Of a DNA stretch of 63,005 nt, positions 8,847 through 17,564 are shown in pieces. This DNA is from Prevotellaceae bacterium KH2P17 (GTDB lineage: Bacteria; Bacteroidota; Bacteroidia; Bacteroidales; Bacteroidaceae): contig FZRE01000020.1 of NCBI GenBank assembly GCA_900199655.1, forward strand, positions 1 through 63,005, in the 5' to 3' direction. Position numbers and translations under genes: made by a program. Numbering within the stretch: position 1 is the first letter of the stretch; every line of letters begins with the position of its first letter. The notes under the pieces are model-generated. The model did no database searches. It was not told the origin of the DNA and saw only the letters and a list, made by a program, of their open reading frames with translations.

Positions 8847-10124
8847 TTATTTGATGACAATGGTCTGTTCACGATCCGGGCCAATGGAAATAATGCAGAT
8901 TGGAGTTTCCAGATAGTCTTCTAGAAATTTGACGTAGTTGTTGAAAGCCTCGGGGAACTGTTCTTGATGAGTAAACTTCGTCATATCAGTTTTCCATCCG
9001 GGGAACTCTTTGTAAACCGGTTCTACATCATCAATCTCATAAGGCAGTTCTGTAGTCAGGCTGCCGTCTTTCAGCTTATAGGCCACACAGGCTTTGATGG
9101 TTTCAAAGCTGTCGAGAACGTCGCTCTTCATCATAATCAACTTGGTTACGCCGTCAATCATAATGCTGTAGCGTAACTGCACCAGATCAATCCAGCCGCA
9201 CCTGCGCTCGCGGCCTGTTACTGCCCCGTACTCGTGACCGATGTTACGAATGGCAGCGCCGGTTTCGTCAAAGAGCTCGGTTGGGAACGGACCGGCACCC
9301 ACCCGGGTACAGTAGGCTTTCATTATTCCGAATACATTACCAATCTTATTGGGGCCGACTCCCAGCCCTGTACATGCGCCGGCACATATCGTATTGGAAG
9401 AAGTAACAAAAGGATAGCTGCCAAAATCGACATCCAACATGGTTCCCTGGGCTCCTTCGCAGAGAATGCTCTTGCCGCTGCGCAGCAGGTTGTTGAGTTC
9501 GTGTTCACTGTCTACCAACTGAAATTGACGAAGATATTCAACTCCTTGCATCCACTTCTGCTCCACTTCCTCAAATCCCTCGAAGTCTGACCAGCCAAGA
9601 GCCTTGAGCATTTGCATGTGGCGAGCCTTATGAGCTGCATACTTGTCGCTGAATCCATTGGTGATATCACCTACCCTAAGACCATTTCGGCTCACTTTGT
9701 CGGTATATGTCGGGCCGATGCCTTTTCCCGTAGTGCCAACCTTGTCTTTGCCTTTGGCAGCCTCGTAGGCACGATCCAATATTCTGTGTGTGGGCATGAT
9801 GAGGTGGGCTTTTTTAGAGATATGAAGAATGGACTTAAGATCGTGGCCACTTTTTTCCAGTTCTTTGGCTTCTTCCATGAACAAGTCGGGTGCCAGAACC
9901 ACACCATTACCGATGCTGTTTGTTTTTCCGCCCTGAAAGATACCGGAAGGAATGCTGCGCAGAACATACTTATGACCTTGAAATTCCAGTGTATGACCAG
10001 CGTTAGGGCCTCCTTGAAAGCGTGCAACGACATCATAGTGAGGGGTCAGCACATCAACAACTTTGCCTTTACCTTCATCGCCCCACTGCAATCCGAGCAG
10101 GACATCAACTTTTCCTGTGTTCAT
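8847..10124 (-). CDS. purA: Adenylosuccinate synthetase
   Basis: 425 residues, the normal size. It makes adenylosuccinate from IMP, aspartate and GTP, the first committed step to AMP. Signature LQWGDEGKGKVVDVL is at the N-terminus, the GTP-site and IMP-site motifs follow (NAGHT; GTTGKGIGPTY), and the C-terminal end is complete. It starts 13 bp after the fur stop and precedes hisS, forming one minus-strand operon. Confidence 0.97.
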   Translation of the reverse strand: MNTGKVDVLLGLQWGDEGKGKVVDVLTPHYDVVARFQGGPNAGHTLEFQGHKYVLRSIPSGIFQGGKTNSIGNGVVLAPDLFMEEAKELEKSGHDLKSILHISKKAHLIMPTHRILDRAYEAAKGKDKVGTTGKGIGPTYTDKVSRNGLRVGDITNGFSDKYAAHKARHMQMLKALGWSDFEGFEEVEQKWMQGVEYLRQFQLVDSEHELNNLLRSGKSILCEGAQGTMLDVDFGSYPFVTSSNTICAGACTGLGVGPNKIGNVFGIMKAYCTRVGAGPFPTELFDETGAAIRNIGHEYGAVTGRERRCGWIDLVQLRYSIMIDGVTKLIMMKSDVLDSFETIKACVAYKLKDGSLTTELPYEIDDVEPVYKEFPGWKTDMTKFTHQEQFPEAFNNYVKFLEDYLETPICIISIGPDREQTIVIK

Positions 10125-10137
10125 TTCTATTGATTTA

Positions 10138-10614
10138 TTAATATTTTCTTTTCACGAGAGTTTTCTTTCGCGTGATTTTTGCTTGGCACGTACTGCATAC
10201 GCCATAGACGTACAACACAAAGCCATCTTTGCGGAAACGCTTCAGTTTTGTGTCCTCTAAAGCCTGCAGAATATTTGGAGCCTCTATCTCAACAACCTTA
10301 CCGCAAATCGTACAAATCTGATGACAATGGCTGTCCTTATTATAGCATGCTTCATACTTGGTGATGCCCTGAAGCCTGTGACAAATCACCAGACGCAGCT
10401 CCTGGAAGAGCTTCATCGTGTTGTAGAGGGTTGCACGGCTCACCAAAAAATTGTTTTCCTCTAATTGATGACTTAATTCTTTCAACGAAAAATGACCCTT
10501 CATACTGTACACAGCTTTCAGTACAGCATACCTTTCCGGTGTCTTGCGATGGTTGTTTACCTCAAGATACGAGTCCAGAATTTGCCGTACGGTTACAAAG
10601 ATGTCATTCTTCAT
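10138..10614 (-). CDS. Fur-family metal-responsive repressor
   Basis: 158 residues with a winged-helix DNA-binding domain (KTPERYAVLKAVYSM, then VSRATLYNTMKLF) and a dimerisation domain with a CHQICTICGKVVE metal site and a second CSTC pair. It is the first gene of an operon with purA and hisS. It differs clearly from the PerR-like paralogue at 6836, so it may be the true Fur (iron) or Zur (zinc); the sequence alone does not decide. The lysine- and arginine-rich tail after residue 145 is unusual for the family. Confidence 0.85.
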   Translation of the reverse strand: MKNDIFVTVRQILDSYLEVNNHRKTPERYAVLKAVYSMKGHFSLKELSHQLEENNFLVSRATLYNTMKLFQELRLVICHRLQGITKYEACYNKDSHCHQICTICGKVVEIEAPNILQALEDTKLKRFRKDGFVLYVYGVCSTCQAKITRKKTLVKRKY

Positions 10615-10638
10615 TTAGAAATTATACTTCTTAATGCA

Positions 10639-10646
10639 CAAAATTA
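10639..10646 (-). promoter_or_regulatory. fur-purA-hisS promoter -7 element
   Basis: TAATTTTG on the minus strand, 25 bp upstream of the fur ATG. A weak ATTG lies about 22 bp further upstream. Confidence 0.55.
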
Positions 10647-10736
10647 CTACATTTTGGTCATATTTGAGCAATCAGAAATTGAAAAAAACTAAATAAAGCA
10701 GTTATTTTGATAAAATGGAGTGTAAAGGCCGACAGA

Positions 10737-11357
10737 TTACAGTAAATCAAGTCCACAGCGCTTGCAGGCAGACTTTGCAACCCGCTCATACATCAAGCCA
10801 AGTTCCGAGAAGCGCAGCAAACTGTTGTAGGCAGCATGTTTCAACGATGTGCTTGTCCCTTGCAAGGCGACTGTTACCTGGTCAAGAAACTCGTTGATAC
10901 CGCGCTCGTTGGGTTCTCTGCCACTCATGAAAAGGCGCGACAGGATGTTATAGGCTGTGATTTGTTGCAATTCCACATCTGATGCCATCCATTTGTATGC
11001 CAACATCGGGGCATAGTCCAAGTGCTGATAAAGATTGAAGGCTGCCATTTCGGCCAACTCAATAGTGTGCGTTTGCTCCATCCAGATATCCGTTACTTCA
11101 GCCGGCATCTGGTCGGCCGGCATGATGAGTGTGGCCAGAATCTTACATTCCCTGATGTCTTCTTTCCACAGTTCAATGGCCAATTCGTAGTTTTTACCAT
11201 ACTTCTTGCTCATCTGCCGCAACTCCGGAACTGGGATGCCCCAATTGATTTTGTAATCTAAACCTTTGCTGCGCATGGATTGGGCCGTTGGGCCGCTCAT
11301 CACGAAACGGAATGAACGCTTGATTTCCTGTACTTTTTCGTGTATATCTTCTGTCAT
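10737..11357 (-). CDS. AlkD-like DNA alkylation repair protein
   Basis: 206 residues, all-helical with HEAT-like repeats, matching the DNA_alkylation / AlkD family of monofunctional DNA glycosylases that remove positively charged alkylated bases. Supporting segments: IPVPELRQMSKKYGKN, ELAIELWKEDIRECKILA and DVELQQITAYNILSRLF. AlkD itself is slightly longer (about 237 residues). The ATG overlaps the DPP III stop by 4 bp. Glycosylase activity is not proven; many family members are uncharacterised. Confidence 0.78.
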   Translation of the reverse strand: MTEDIHEKVQEIKRSFRFVMSGPTAQSMRSKGLDYKINWGIPVPELRQMSKKYGKNYELAIELWKEDIRECKILATLIMPADQMPAEVTDIWMEQTHTIELAEMAAFNLYQHLDYAPMLAYKWMASDVELQQITAYNILSRLFMSGREPNERGINEFLDQVTVALQGTSTSLKHAAYNSLLRFSELGLMYERVAKSACKRCGLDLL

Positions 11358-13315
11358 AACAATCCGTATTCTTTGGAGTAACGCAACATTTGCTGTGTAT
11401 ATGTTTCCGTATAGTCCAGTTTGATATCGATTATCATCCCATTCTTATCATACACCGGAAGCATACGTGGATTGATAAAGCCCTTGTAAGGCGCAATGTT
11501 CAGTTTTGTGTATCGCGTCTTCACTTCCTTATGTAACTCGGCATTGATTTTGATACCGTATCTCTCTACAAGCATGCGTGCAGCCTCAAAGTCACCCTCA
11601 CTCTTAATCCTCTGTATTTCTGTCAGCTCTTCTGCAAAGTATTCCCGAAGCATTTGGAAGTCATTGATTTGGACATACGATTTTCCGTTCGTGCCTTTCA
11701 CAATCTCCACGGCACGGCTTTCTTTGCTTTTATCCAGCGCCCAATAAGCTATCAGCGACCGGTTGCGCATGTGAGCCTCTTCTATCTGCTGACCTTCTTC
11801 GATGCGAACAAGTTGCGTCATCAGTCCGTTCATCATGTAGGTATAATATTGTGACTGATAGGCTTCTTTATTTGGGACAAGCCCCAATTCCAGCATCTTT
11901 TCATCCGCAATATAATAGAGACCGAACAAGTCTGCCCGGGCTTCCTCTATGGTACTGCCGTAAGCTTTCAGTGCATCAGGATCGGTGCCGGGCAGCAGTT
12001 GCCCGCTGCCATGCCCCAAGCACTCGTGCAAATCAGTATGCAGGTCGTCGCAAAGCTCACCGTATTTGTTTATCAGATCAATCGTTTCAGAGTCTACAAC
12101 AAACTCTTCGAGGAAGCCATTGCCCTTGGCAGCTTTGTTATATGCTTCAGTCAGATTTCCGATAGTAACGCTTTTAGAGCCATACTGAGCCCTAATCCAT
12201 TCTGCATTAGGCAGGTTGATGCCGATGGCACTTGCCGGATATTCGTCTCCACCGAGCATCGCAGCACATATAACATTAGCGGTAACTCCCCTTACTGTTT
12301 TCTTCTTGAAGCGGGCGTCCACCGGACTGTGGTCTTCGAACCACTGTGCTTGCTCGCTGATGGTGCGGGTTCGGCGGGTTGCATCCATATCCTTGTATTC
12401 CACAAGTCCCTCCCAAGAACCTTTTATGCCCAATGGGTCACCATAAACTTCGATGAACCCATTGATAAAATCAACCTGTCCGTCCTGTTCCTTCAGCCAT
12501 TCAATGGAGTATTCATCAAAAAGATGCAAATCACCTGTTTGATAATATCTTATCAGAAGATTGATAACCTTTTCCTGCTGGGCGTTTTCACAAACTTCGG
12601 CGGCTCTGGTCAGCCAGCATACTATTTGCTTGATGGCCTTGCCATACAGCCCGTCAGCGGTCCATTTTTCTTCAAATACTTTGCCGTTGCGCTTTACCAG
12701 TTTGGAGTTTAGCCCCCACGAAGGTTGGTTTGCAGTCGATAAATCCTTTTGCGAGGCGTAATAATCCTCAACCTCCTGCTGGCTTACTCCTTCATAGAAA
12801 TTGCATGCAGAGGTAATAACCAAGTCCTCCCCCGCCGTTTGGTTAACGCGTTTAGGCAGTACATCGGCATCAAATATAACCGGAAAAATCCTGTCACACA
12901 GCTCATCGGCAGTCTCGTTGTTATCAAGTGGGAGCTTATCAGCTTTTATTCCGCAAACGGCATCGCGCAGGAAACGCTCCGAAAATCCGGGAACAAATTT
13001 CTCGCAACCATAATGATGATAGATGCCATTGGAGAACCAAACCCTTTTCAGATAAGTCTCTAAAGCCCTGAAATCATTTTGATTGCGAGAACCCTGGTAG
13101 TCTTCATACACAGCCTCCAGCGTTTTACGTATCAGGAGGTTGTAACGGCCAAACTGGTCGGTGGTAATGTCACGACCGCACAAGGTGGCCTTAGCAAGAT
13201 AGTAGATGTATGCCTTTTGTTGTGTAGTAAGATTTTCAAAACCTTTCAGGCGATATCTTAACAGCTGAATGTCAGCAAAGTGCTCGTCCGAATACTTGAA
13301 ATCTCCTTCTGTCAT
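11354..13315 (-). CDS. Dipeptidyl peptidase III-like zinc metallopeptidase (M49)
   Basis: 653 residues. It removes dipeptides from the N-termini of short peptides. The M49 zinc site HECLGH lies near residue 430, with the third ligand in EEARAD about 40 residues later, where animal enzymes have HELLGH and EECRAE. No signal peptide is visible, so it is probably cytosolic. It sits between an AraC-type regulator gene (7-bp gap) and the AlkD-like gene (4-bp overlap), forming one minus-strand operon; the functional connection is unclear. Confidence 0.9.
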   Translation of the reverse strand: MTEGDFKYSDEHFADIQLLRYRLKGFENLTTQQKAYIYYLAKATLCGRDITTDQFGRYNLLIRKTLEAVYEDYQGSRNQNDFRALETYLKRVWFSNGIYHHYGCEKFVPGFSERFLRDAVCGIKADKLPLDNNETADELCDRIFPVIFDADVLPKRVNQTAGEDLVITSACNFYEGVSQQEVEDYYASQKDLSTANQPSWGLNSKLVKRNGKVFEEKWTADGLYGKAIKQIVCWLTRAAEVCENAQQEKVINLLIRYYQTGDLHLFDEYSIEWLKEQDGQVDFINGFIEVYGDPLGIKGSWEGLVEYKDMDATRRTRTISEQAQWFEDHSPVDARFKKKTVRGVTANVICAAMLGGDEYPASAIGINLPNAEWIRAQYGSKSVTIGNLTEAYNKAAKGNGFLEEFVVDSETIDLINKYGELCDDLHTDLHECLGHGSGQLLPGTDPDALKAYGSTIEEARADLFGLYYIADEKMLELGLVPNKEAYQSQYYTYMMNGLMTQLVRIEEGQQIEEAHMRNRSLIAYWALDKSKESRAVEIVKGTNGKSYVQINDFQMLREYFAEELTEIQRIKSEGDFEAARMLVERYGIKINAELHKEVKTRYTKLNIAPYKGFINPRMLPVYDKNGMIIDIKLDYTETYTQQMLRYSKEYGLL

Positions 13316-13322
13316 CTATCCG

Positions 13323-13820
13323 TTATGCTTCTGTAGTAGACTTTGCTTTGTTTTTCGAACCGGGCCTGCGTCCACGCTTGTGCGGTTTCTCCGTAAGTGA
13401 CGGGTGCTGAGCCAGGTGCCGTATCTTGTAGTCACGGGGCGTACAACCGTTCAATTTGTAGAACGACGCATAGAACGACTGGCGGTTCGAGAACCCTACC
13501 ATATCGGAGATATCCTCCATGTTCAGACCCTGGTAGCGCTTGTCTACCAAGAGTGACATGGCCTCGCGGATACGATACTGGTTTACGAATGAGGTATAAT
13601 TCATGTGAAATCTCACGTTCACCACAGCCGATATGTAGCGGGTATTCGTGCCAAGATCTTCTGCCAAGCGCTTGGCAGAATAGTTCTTGTCTTTATATTT
13701 CTTGTGAATTAAGACAATGTCGTTGATTTTTTCCTCGAGTTCATCCATCAACTTTGGGCTTACCAGAGTACGGTAGGCTGCCTCTTTCTCTTTCTTCTCT
13801 GTTAAGTTATACTTCGCCAT
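13323..13820 (-). CDS. AraC-type helix-turn-helix regulator
   Basis: 165 residues. The C-terminal two-thirds is an AraC-type double HTH: first helix set (SAKRLAEDLGTNTRYISAVV), second set (NMEDISDMVGFSNRQSFYASF), then the family end motif GCTPRDYK. There is no ligand-binding domain, only a short N-terminal helix. The tail is rich in lysine and arginine. It is first in the DPP III and AlkD operon and divergent from recQ, so it may regulate either side. Confidence 0.85.
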   Translation of the reverse strand: MAKYNLTEKKEKEAAYRTLVSPKLMDELEEKINDIVLIHKKYKDKNYSAKRLAEDLGTNTRYISAVVNVRFHMNYTSFVNQYRIREAMSLLVDKRYQGLNMEDISDMVGFSNRQSFYASFYKLNGCTPRDYKIRHLAQHPSLTEKPHKRGRRPGSKNKAKSTTEA

Positions 13821-13859
13821 ATAATAATGCTAAAAAACTGTATTCTTCCTTTTAACATG

Positions 13860-13867
13860 CAAAATTA
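13860..13867 (-). promoter_or_regulatory. Promoter -7 element of the AraC-DPP III operon
   Basis: TAATTTTG on the minus strand, 39 bp before the ATG at 13820, in the 125-bp divergent gap shared with recQ. Confidence 0.55.
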
Positions 13868-13921
13868 AGGATTTATTTTTAATTCTTCAAGTTTTTACAT
13901 AACTTTTTTGCAAGAATAGTG

Positions 13922-13929
13922 TAACTTTG
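13922..13929 (+). promoter_or_regulatory. recQ promoter -7 element
   Basis: TAACTTTG, 16 bp upstream of the recQ ATG at 13946. Confidence 0.6.
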
Positions 13930-13945
13930 TGTCAAAATTATAGCA

Positions 13946-15808
13946 ATGAACATAACTGACATTCTCAAGAAATATTATGGCTACTCATCCTTCCGAAACA
14001 ATCAGCAGGAAATCATCGGTGACATTATAGCCGGCAAAGACTGCATGGTGCTCATGCCTACAGGCGGCGGAAAAAGCCTTTGCTACCAAATTCCCGCCCT
14101 CGTCTTGCCGGGTACGGCCGTAGTGGTTTCGCCGCTTATCAGCCTCATGCACGACCAAGTACAGGCGCTTGTGGCCAACGATATTCCGGCGGCAGCATTG
14201 CACAGCGGCAACAGTATGAACGAGCGGGTAAGTATTCGGCGCAAGTGCCAGGCCGGAGACCTGAAGCTCATCTACGTTTCTCCCGAGACGCTGATAGCCG
14301 AATTGCCATTTCTTTTCAACGAAATAAAGATAAGCCTTTTTGCCATTGACGAAGCCCACTGCATCAGTCAGTGGGGACACGACTTCCGTCCGGAATATTC
14401 GCAGTTGGGCATTTTGAAAGATACTTATCCTCATGTGCCCGTTGTGGCCTTAACGGCAACGGCCGACAAAATAACCCGTCAGGACATCATCCGGCAGCTG
14501 AAGCTGAACGGCAAGACCTATGTATCCTCGTTTGACCGCCCCAATCTCTCGCTTGCCGTGAACTACGAAACCCGAAAAGCGGCCAAACTGAAAATCATCA
14601 ACCACTACATCCGTCTCCATCCGGGCGACGCCGGCATTATCTACTGCTTAAGCAGAAAGACTGCGGAAACCGTTGCCACCGAGCTTCTGCATGGCAATGT
14701 GAATGCCGCGGCCTATCATGCAGGCATGAGTGCGGCGGAGCGTGCGCGGGTGCAGAACCTCTTCAAGGAAGACAAGTTGCAGGTTGTGTGCGCCACGATA
14801 GCCTTTGGCATGGGGATTGACAAGAGCAACATTCGCTGGATAGTGCATTATAACTTGCCCAAAAGCATTGAGAGTTTCTACCAGGAAATAGGCCGTGCAG
14901 GCCGTGACGGGGCACCGGCAGACACGCTGCTGTTCTACTCTCCCGGCGATATGTATCAGCTTTCGCGCTTTGCCGAAGACAGTGAGCAGCGAGCCATCAA
15001 TATCGAGAAGCTGCAGCGCATGAAGGAGTATGCCACCAGCAGCGTATGCCGGCGGCGCATACTGCTGAACTATTTCGGCGAGCAATACAATCACGATTGC
15101 GGCAACTGCGATGTGTGCCTGCATCCGAAACAGAAGATTGACGGTACCGAGATTGTGCAGAAAGCGCTCAGTGCGATAGCCCGAACCAACGAGCAAGCCA
15201 AAACCGGAACCATAATAGACATACTCTGCGGCCACCGATCGCACACGATAACCAGATGCGCCTACGACAAATTGAAGACTTTCGGTGCCGGAAGAGACAT
15301 TTCCATGGCCGAATGGCGCGACTACATGGTGCAGATGTTGCAGATGGGATTTTACGAATTGCGCTACGATTTGGGCGGAATACTCAAACTGACCGATGCC
15401 GGCCGCGATGTGCTTTTTGGCCGCACGACGGCCAGACTTGCCAAAGCAGCTGACAGCAAGCCCCGCCCGGCCGGCATAGCTCAAGGTAACGACAGGGCTG
15501 CCAGACGCAATGCGACTTCGCAAAACCTGTTTCCCGAAGTTCATTTAACCAAACCTCAGCCTTCAAATCCATCACTCTCTCCCGCTTCCAAGGGTCTTTT
15601 CGAGGCCTTGCGCCAAGTTCGCACTGCGTTGGCTCAGGCTCAGGGACTGCCCACTTACATCGTCTTCAGCGACAAGGTGTTGCAGGAAATGGCCGTGCGC
15701 AGACCCAATACTATGGATGAATTTCTGCAAGTACCGGGCATTGGCGAGTTTAAAGCCAATAAATACGGTGCCATCTTTATGGCCAAGATAAAGGAATTTA
15801 ACCCCTAA
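13946..15808 (+). CDS. recQ: ATP-dependent DNA helicase RecQ
   Basis: 620 residues with all RecQ parts: Walker A ([15 protein letters not shown]), DEAH box ([19 protein letters not shown]), helicase C domain with GIDKSNIRW and [10 protein letters not shown], a zinc-binding segment ([10 protein letters not shown] to CGNCDVC), a winged-helix region and a C-terminal HRDC domain ([20 protein letters not shown]). It unwinds DNA 3'-5' during recombination and fork repair. It is monocistronic; repeat copy B lies 166 bp after the stop. Confidence 0.96.
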   Translation: MNITDILKKYYGYSSFRNNQQEIIGDIIAGKDCMVLMPTGGGKSLCYQIPALVLPGTAVVVSPLISLMHDQVQALVANDIPAAALHSGNSMNERVSIRRKCQAGDLKLIYVSPETLIAELPFLFNEIKISLFAIDEAHCISQWGHDFRPEYSQLGILKDTYPHVPVVALTATADKITRQDIIRQLKLNGKTYVSSFDRPNLSLAVNYETRKAAKLKIINHYIRLHPGDAGIIYCLSRKTAETVATELLHGNVNAAAYHAGMSAAERARVQNLFKEDKLQVVCATIAFGMGIDKSNIRWIVHYNLPKSIESFYQEIGRAGRDGAPADTLLFYSPGDMYQLSRFAEDSEQRAINIEKLQRMKEYATSSVCRRRILLNYFGEQYNHDCGNCDVCLHPKQKIDGTEIVQKALSAIARTNEQAKTGTIIDILCGHRSHTITRCAYDKLKTFGAGRDISMAEWRDYMVQMLQMGFYELRYDLGGILKLTDAGRDVLFGRTTARLAKAADSKPRPAGIAQGNDRAARRNATSQNLFPEVHLTKPQPSNPSLSPASKGLFEALRQVRTALAQAQGLPTYIVFSDKVLQEMAVRRPNTMDEFLQVPGIGEFKANKYGAIFMAKIKEFNP

Positions 15809-15974
15809 CCGCCAGTGCCGCCGGCAAAATGAGCGCCAAGTTTCAGGCTTGCCTCCAAGCAGTTTTCCACATTATTATATATAATGGCACCGCCTTGTGT
15901 GCGTAGCTCCTTGCCAATACTTTGGTCAGAATCATCTGAATAATATGCTAAAGCTACCTTGACTGATGCCTTCA

Positions 15975-16046
15975 GGAACTTTCGACACTTGTCGCACGAT
16001 CGTGCGACACTTGTCGAATGATTATGCGACAAGTGTCGGAAGCTCC
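15975..16046 (-). repeat. Triple-box 22-bp-phased palindromic repeat, copy B
   Basis: GGAACTTTC, box GACACTTGTC (15984), spacer GCACGATCGTGC, box GACACTTGTC (16006), spacer GAATGATTATGC, box GACAAGTGTC (16028), GGAAGCTCC. The right end is the least conserved of the family. Strand is given with the ATGCCTTC flank (left) taken as the downstream end. Confidence 0.9.
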
Positions 16047-16059
16047 CGAGTCAACCATT

Positions 16060-16151
16060 CAGCATGCTGCCAAAACTGTTTCAAGCACCTGTGCTACCGA
16101 TTTTTGTGCCCAGGCATGCTGTCTTTCCCCACAGAGATGGCTTGAAACAGT
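16060..16151. repeat. Interleaved inverted repeats
   Basis: ACTGTTTCAAGC (16075-16086) is exactly complementary to GCTTGAAACAGT (16140-16151) across 53 nt. CAGCATGC (16060-16067) is complementary to GCATGCTG (16114-16121). The arms interleave (A, B, A', B'), a pseudoknot-type order if transcribed. It lies upstream of the mapped -7 box, so it may instead be the remnant of another element. Confidence 0.5.
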
Positions 16152-16163
16152 CTGCTTATTTTC

Positions 16164-16291
16164 TTTTCCTTAGGAAAATGTTAACGACCGCCCGTTTTGG
16201 TTAAAGCATGTTATAAGAGCATGTGTTTTCCCTTGGAAATTTGTTGGTAAAGCCAAAATAAGCTATCTTTGCATTGTTTTCCAAAGGAAAT
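16164..16291. promoter_or_regulatory. Three candidate operator palindromes, TTTTCC-N3-GGAAA
   Basis: TTTTCC-TTA-GGAAAA at 16164-16178, TTTTCC-CTT-GGAAA at 16226-16240 and TTTTCC-AAA-GGAAA at 16277-16291. The middle one abuts the -33 element and the last lies just downstream of the -7 element. Centre spacings are 62 and 51 bp, close to whole helical turns. This is the layout of a cooperative repressor; the MarR-type regulator encoded in the same operon (17181) is the obvious candidate. Confidence 0.6.
16240..16271 (+). promoter_or_regulatory. Thioredoxin operon promoter (-33 and -7)
   Basis: TTTG at 16240-16243 and TATCTTTG at 16264-16271 are separated by 20 bp, a full match to the Bacteroidota sigma-A promoter. 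Confidence 0.75.
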
Positions 16292-16318
16292 AAATAACAA
16301 CAACCATAACGATTGAAT

Positions 16319-16675
16319 ATGATGAATGCTAAAGAGATTAATCATAAAGAGTTCGAGAAGTTGGTAGGTGCGGGCTCGCTCAAAGACTTTACGTTCGCAG
16401 GCAGCAAGCCGGCCATTGTAGATTTCTATGCTCCGTGGTGCAGTTACTGCACGGCTTTAGCTCCTATCTTTGAAGAGCTGGCCGGCAAGTACGGCCAGGT
16501 TGCTGACTTTTACAAGGCCGACATTGAGGCCAGTCCGGAGCTGGAGAGCAAGTTCAACATCCGTACCATCCCCACACTGCTGTTTGCCCAGGCCGGTGCA
16601 GAGCCTGTTCTCATGCTCGGAACAATGAACCGGCAACAGCTGGAAGAGAAGATAAAGGAAATATTCAAACTGTAA
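16319..16675 (+). CDS. Cytoplasmic thioredoxin-like protein (WCSYC)
   Basis: 118 residues from the ATG at 16319; the frame extends only to a TTG two codons earlier, and ATG at 16322 is also possible. It is a thioredoxin fold with the active site FYAPWCSYCTALAP in place of WCGPC, and the cis-proline region is RTIPTLL. No signal sequence, so it should act in the cytoplasm as a dithiol oxidoreductase. It is first in a four-gene operon; the next gene, a second thioredoxin, starts 12 bp after the stop. The CSYC dipeptide probably shifts the redox potential relative to CGPC. Confidence 0.88.
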   Translation: MMNAKEINHKEFEKLVGAGSLKDFTFAGSKPAIVDFYAPWCSYCTALAPIFEELAGKYGQVADFYKADIEASPELESKFNIRTIPTLLFAQAGAEPVLMLGTMNRQQLEEKIKEIFKL

Positions 16676-16687
16676 ACGCAAAGCGCA

Positions 16688-17176
16688 ATGAACGCAAATA
16701 TAATTCTGACTGCCGCCTTAGGCCTGCTGACCTTTGGCTCATGCACACAGAAATCCGGCACACCAAAGCCGGCTCAAGCACAAGTAACAACAACAAACAA
16801 AAAGGAGAATAAGAAAATGAAACCAACAGAACTGACCGTAGCGGAATTCAAGAAGAAAGTAATGGATTTCGAGAAGAATCCCGACAAGTGGGTATTTGAG
16901 GGCGACAAGCCCGCCATCATCGATTTTTATGCAACCTGGTGCGGTCCCTGCAAGGCCACGGCTCCCATCCTGGAAGAACTGGCCGGCGATTACGAAGGCA
17001 AGCTCGACGTGTACAAAGTTGACGTTGACAAGCAGCAGGAGCTGGCTGCCCTCTTTGGCATCCGTTCCATCCCGTCGTTGCTCTTCATACCTAAAGAGGG
17101 CAAACCGCAAATGCAGGTGGGCGCGCTTAACAAGGCGCAGTTTGAGCAGATTATCAAAGAGACACTCTTGAAATAA
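16688..17176 (+). CDS. Thioredoxin-domain lipoprotein (WCGPC)
   Basis: 162 residues. The N-terminus is a lipoprotein signal (ALGLLTFGSC, cysteine at 19), so the protein should be anchored in the envelope facing the periplasm. The rest is a classical thioredoxin domain with FYATWCGPCKATAP and RSIPSLLF. It probably reduces or shuffles disulfides outside the cytoplasm, paired with the cytoplasmic homologue just upstream. The MarR-type regulator follows 4 bp after the stop. Confidence 0.9.
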   Translation: MNANIILTAALGLLTFGSCTQKSGTPKPAQAQVTTTNKKENKKMKPTELTVAEFKKKVMDFEKNPDKWVFEGDKPAIIDFYATWCGPCKATAPILEELAGDYEGKLDVYKVDVDKQQELAALFGIRSIPSLLFIPKEGKPQMQVGALNKAQFEQIIKETLLK

Positions 17177-17180
17177 GCTC

Positions 17181-17564
17181 ATGGACACCCAATGTATTTG
17201 TAGCATCAGAGACATATACAGGGCCATAGCCTCATTCGAAGCCGAACTTGAAAAGACAGTAGGCATCAACATGAATGAGGCTATGTTGCTGTGTGTGCTT
17301 TCAGAGAAAGCTAACCTCCTGTCGGGCGAGATTGCCGACGAGCTTGGTCTCACGCGCTCAAATGCCTCAAAGGTGATAGCTTCTCTCGAAAAATCGGCGT
17401 GCATAAGGCGCCGTGCATGCAAGGAGGACAGCCGGTGCCAGCGTTTTAACCTGACCAAGAAGGGCCAGCAGCTCTTGGAACAGATACACGCGGGCTGTAT
17501 TCAGCTGCCGGCAGAGCTGCAGACCTTGACTACCGGCCAAACCTTACAACATGGACAGGAATAA
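17181..17564 (+). CDS. MarR-family transcriptional regulator
   Basis: 127 residues with the MarR winged helix: NEAMLLCVLSEKANLLSGEI, then LGLTRSNASKVIASLEKSA and the wing RRRACKEDSRCQRFNLTKKG. Six cysteines in this short protein (two near the N-terminus, CIC; others at CIRRRAC, SRC and GC) suggest thiol-based sensing, which fits a thioredoxin operon; that is inference. The gene overlaps the cation transporter start by 14 bp. It may bind the TTTTCC-N3-GGAAA sites at the operon promoter. Confidence 0.82.
   Translation: MDTQCICSIRDIYRAIASFEAELEKTVGINMNEAMLLCVLSEKANLLSGEIADELGLTRSNASKVIASLEKSACIRRRACKEDSRCQRFNLTKKGQQLLEQIHAGCIQLPAELQTLTTGQTLQHGQE

Larger units (their letters stand above)
15809..16318. 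other. 510-bp intergenic region upstream of the thioredoxin operon
   Basis: It holds repeat copy B (15975-16046), two interleaved pairs of complementary arms (16060-16151), three TTTTCC-N3-GGAAA palindromes (16164, 16226, 16277) and the thioredoxin promoter (16240-16271). The minus-strand open frame from 16032 only reads through the repeat and has no family resemblance. Confidence 0.75.

Noticed and set aside
12000..12800. Plus-strand open frames inside the DPP III gene
   Set aside because: They are antisense shadows of a strong M49 protein with no motifs of their own.
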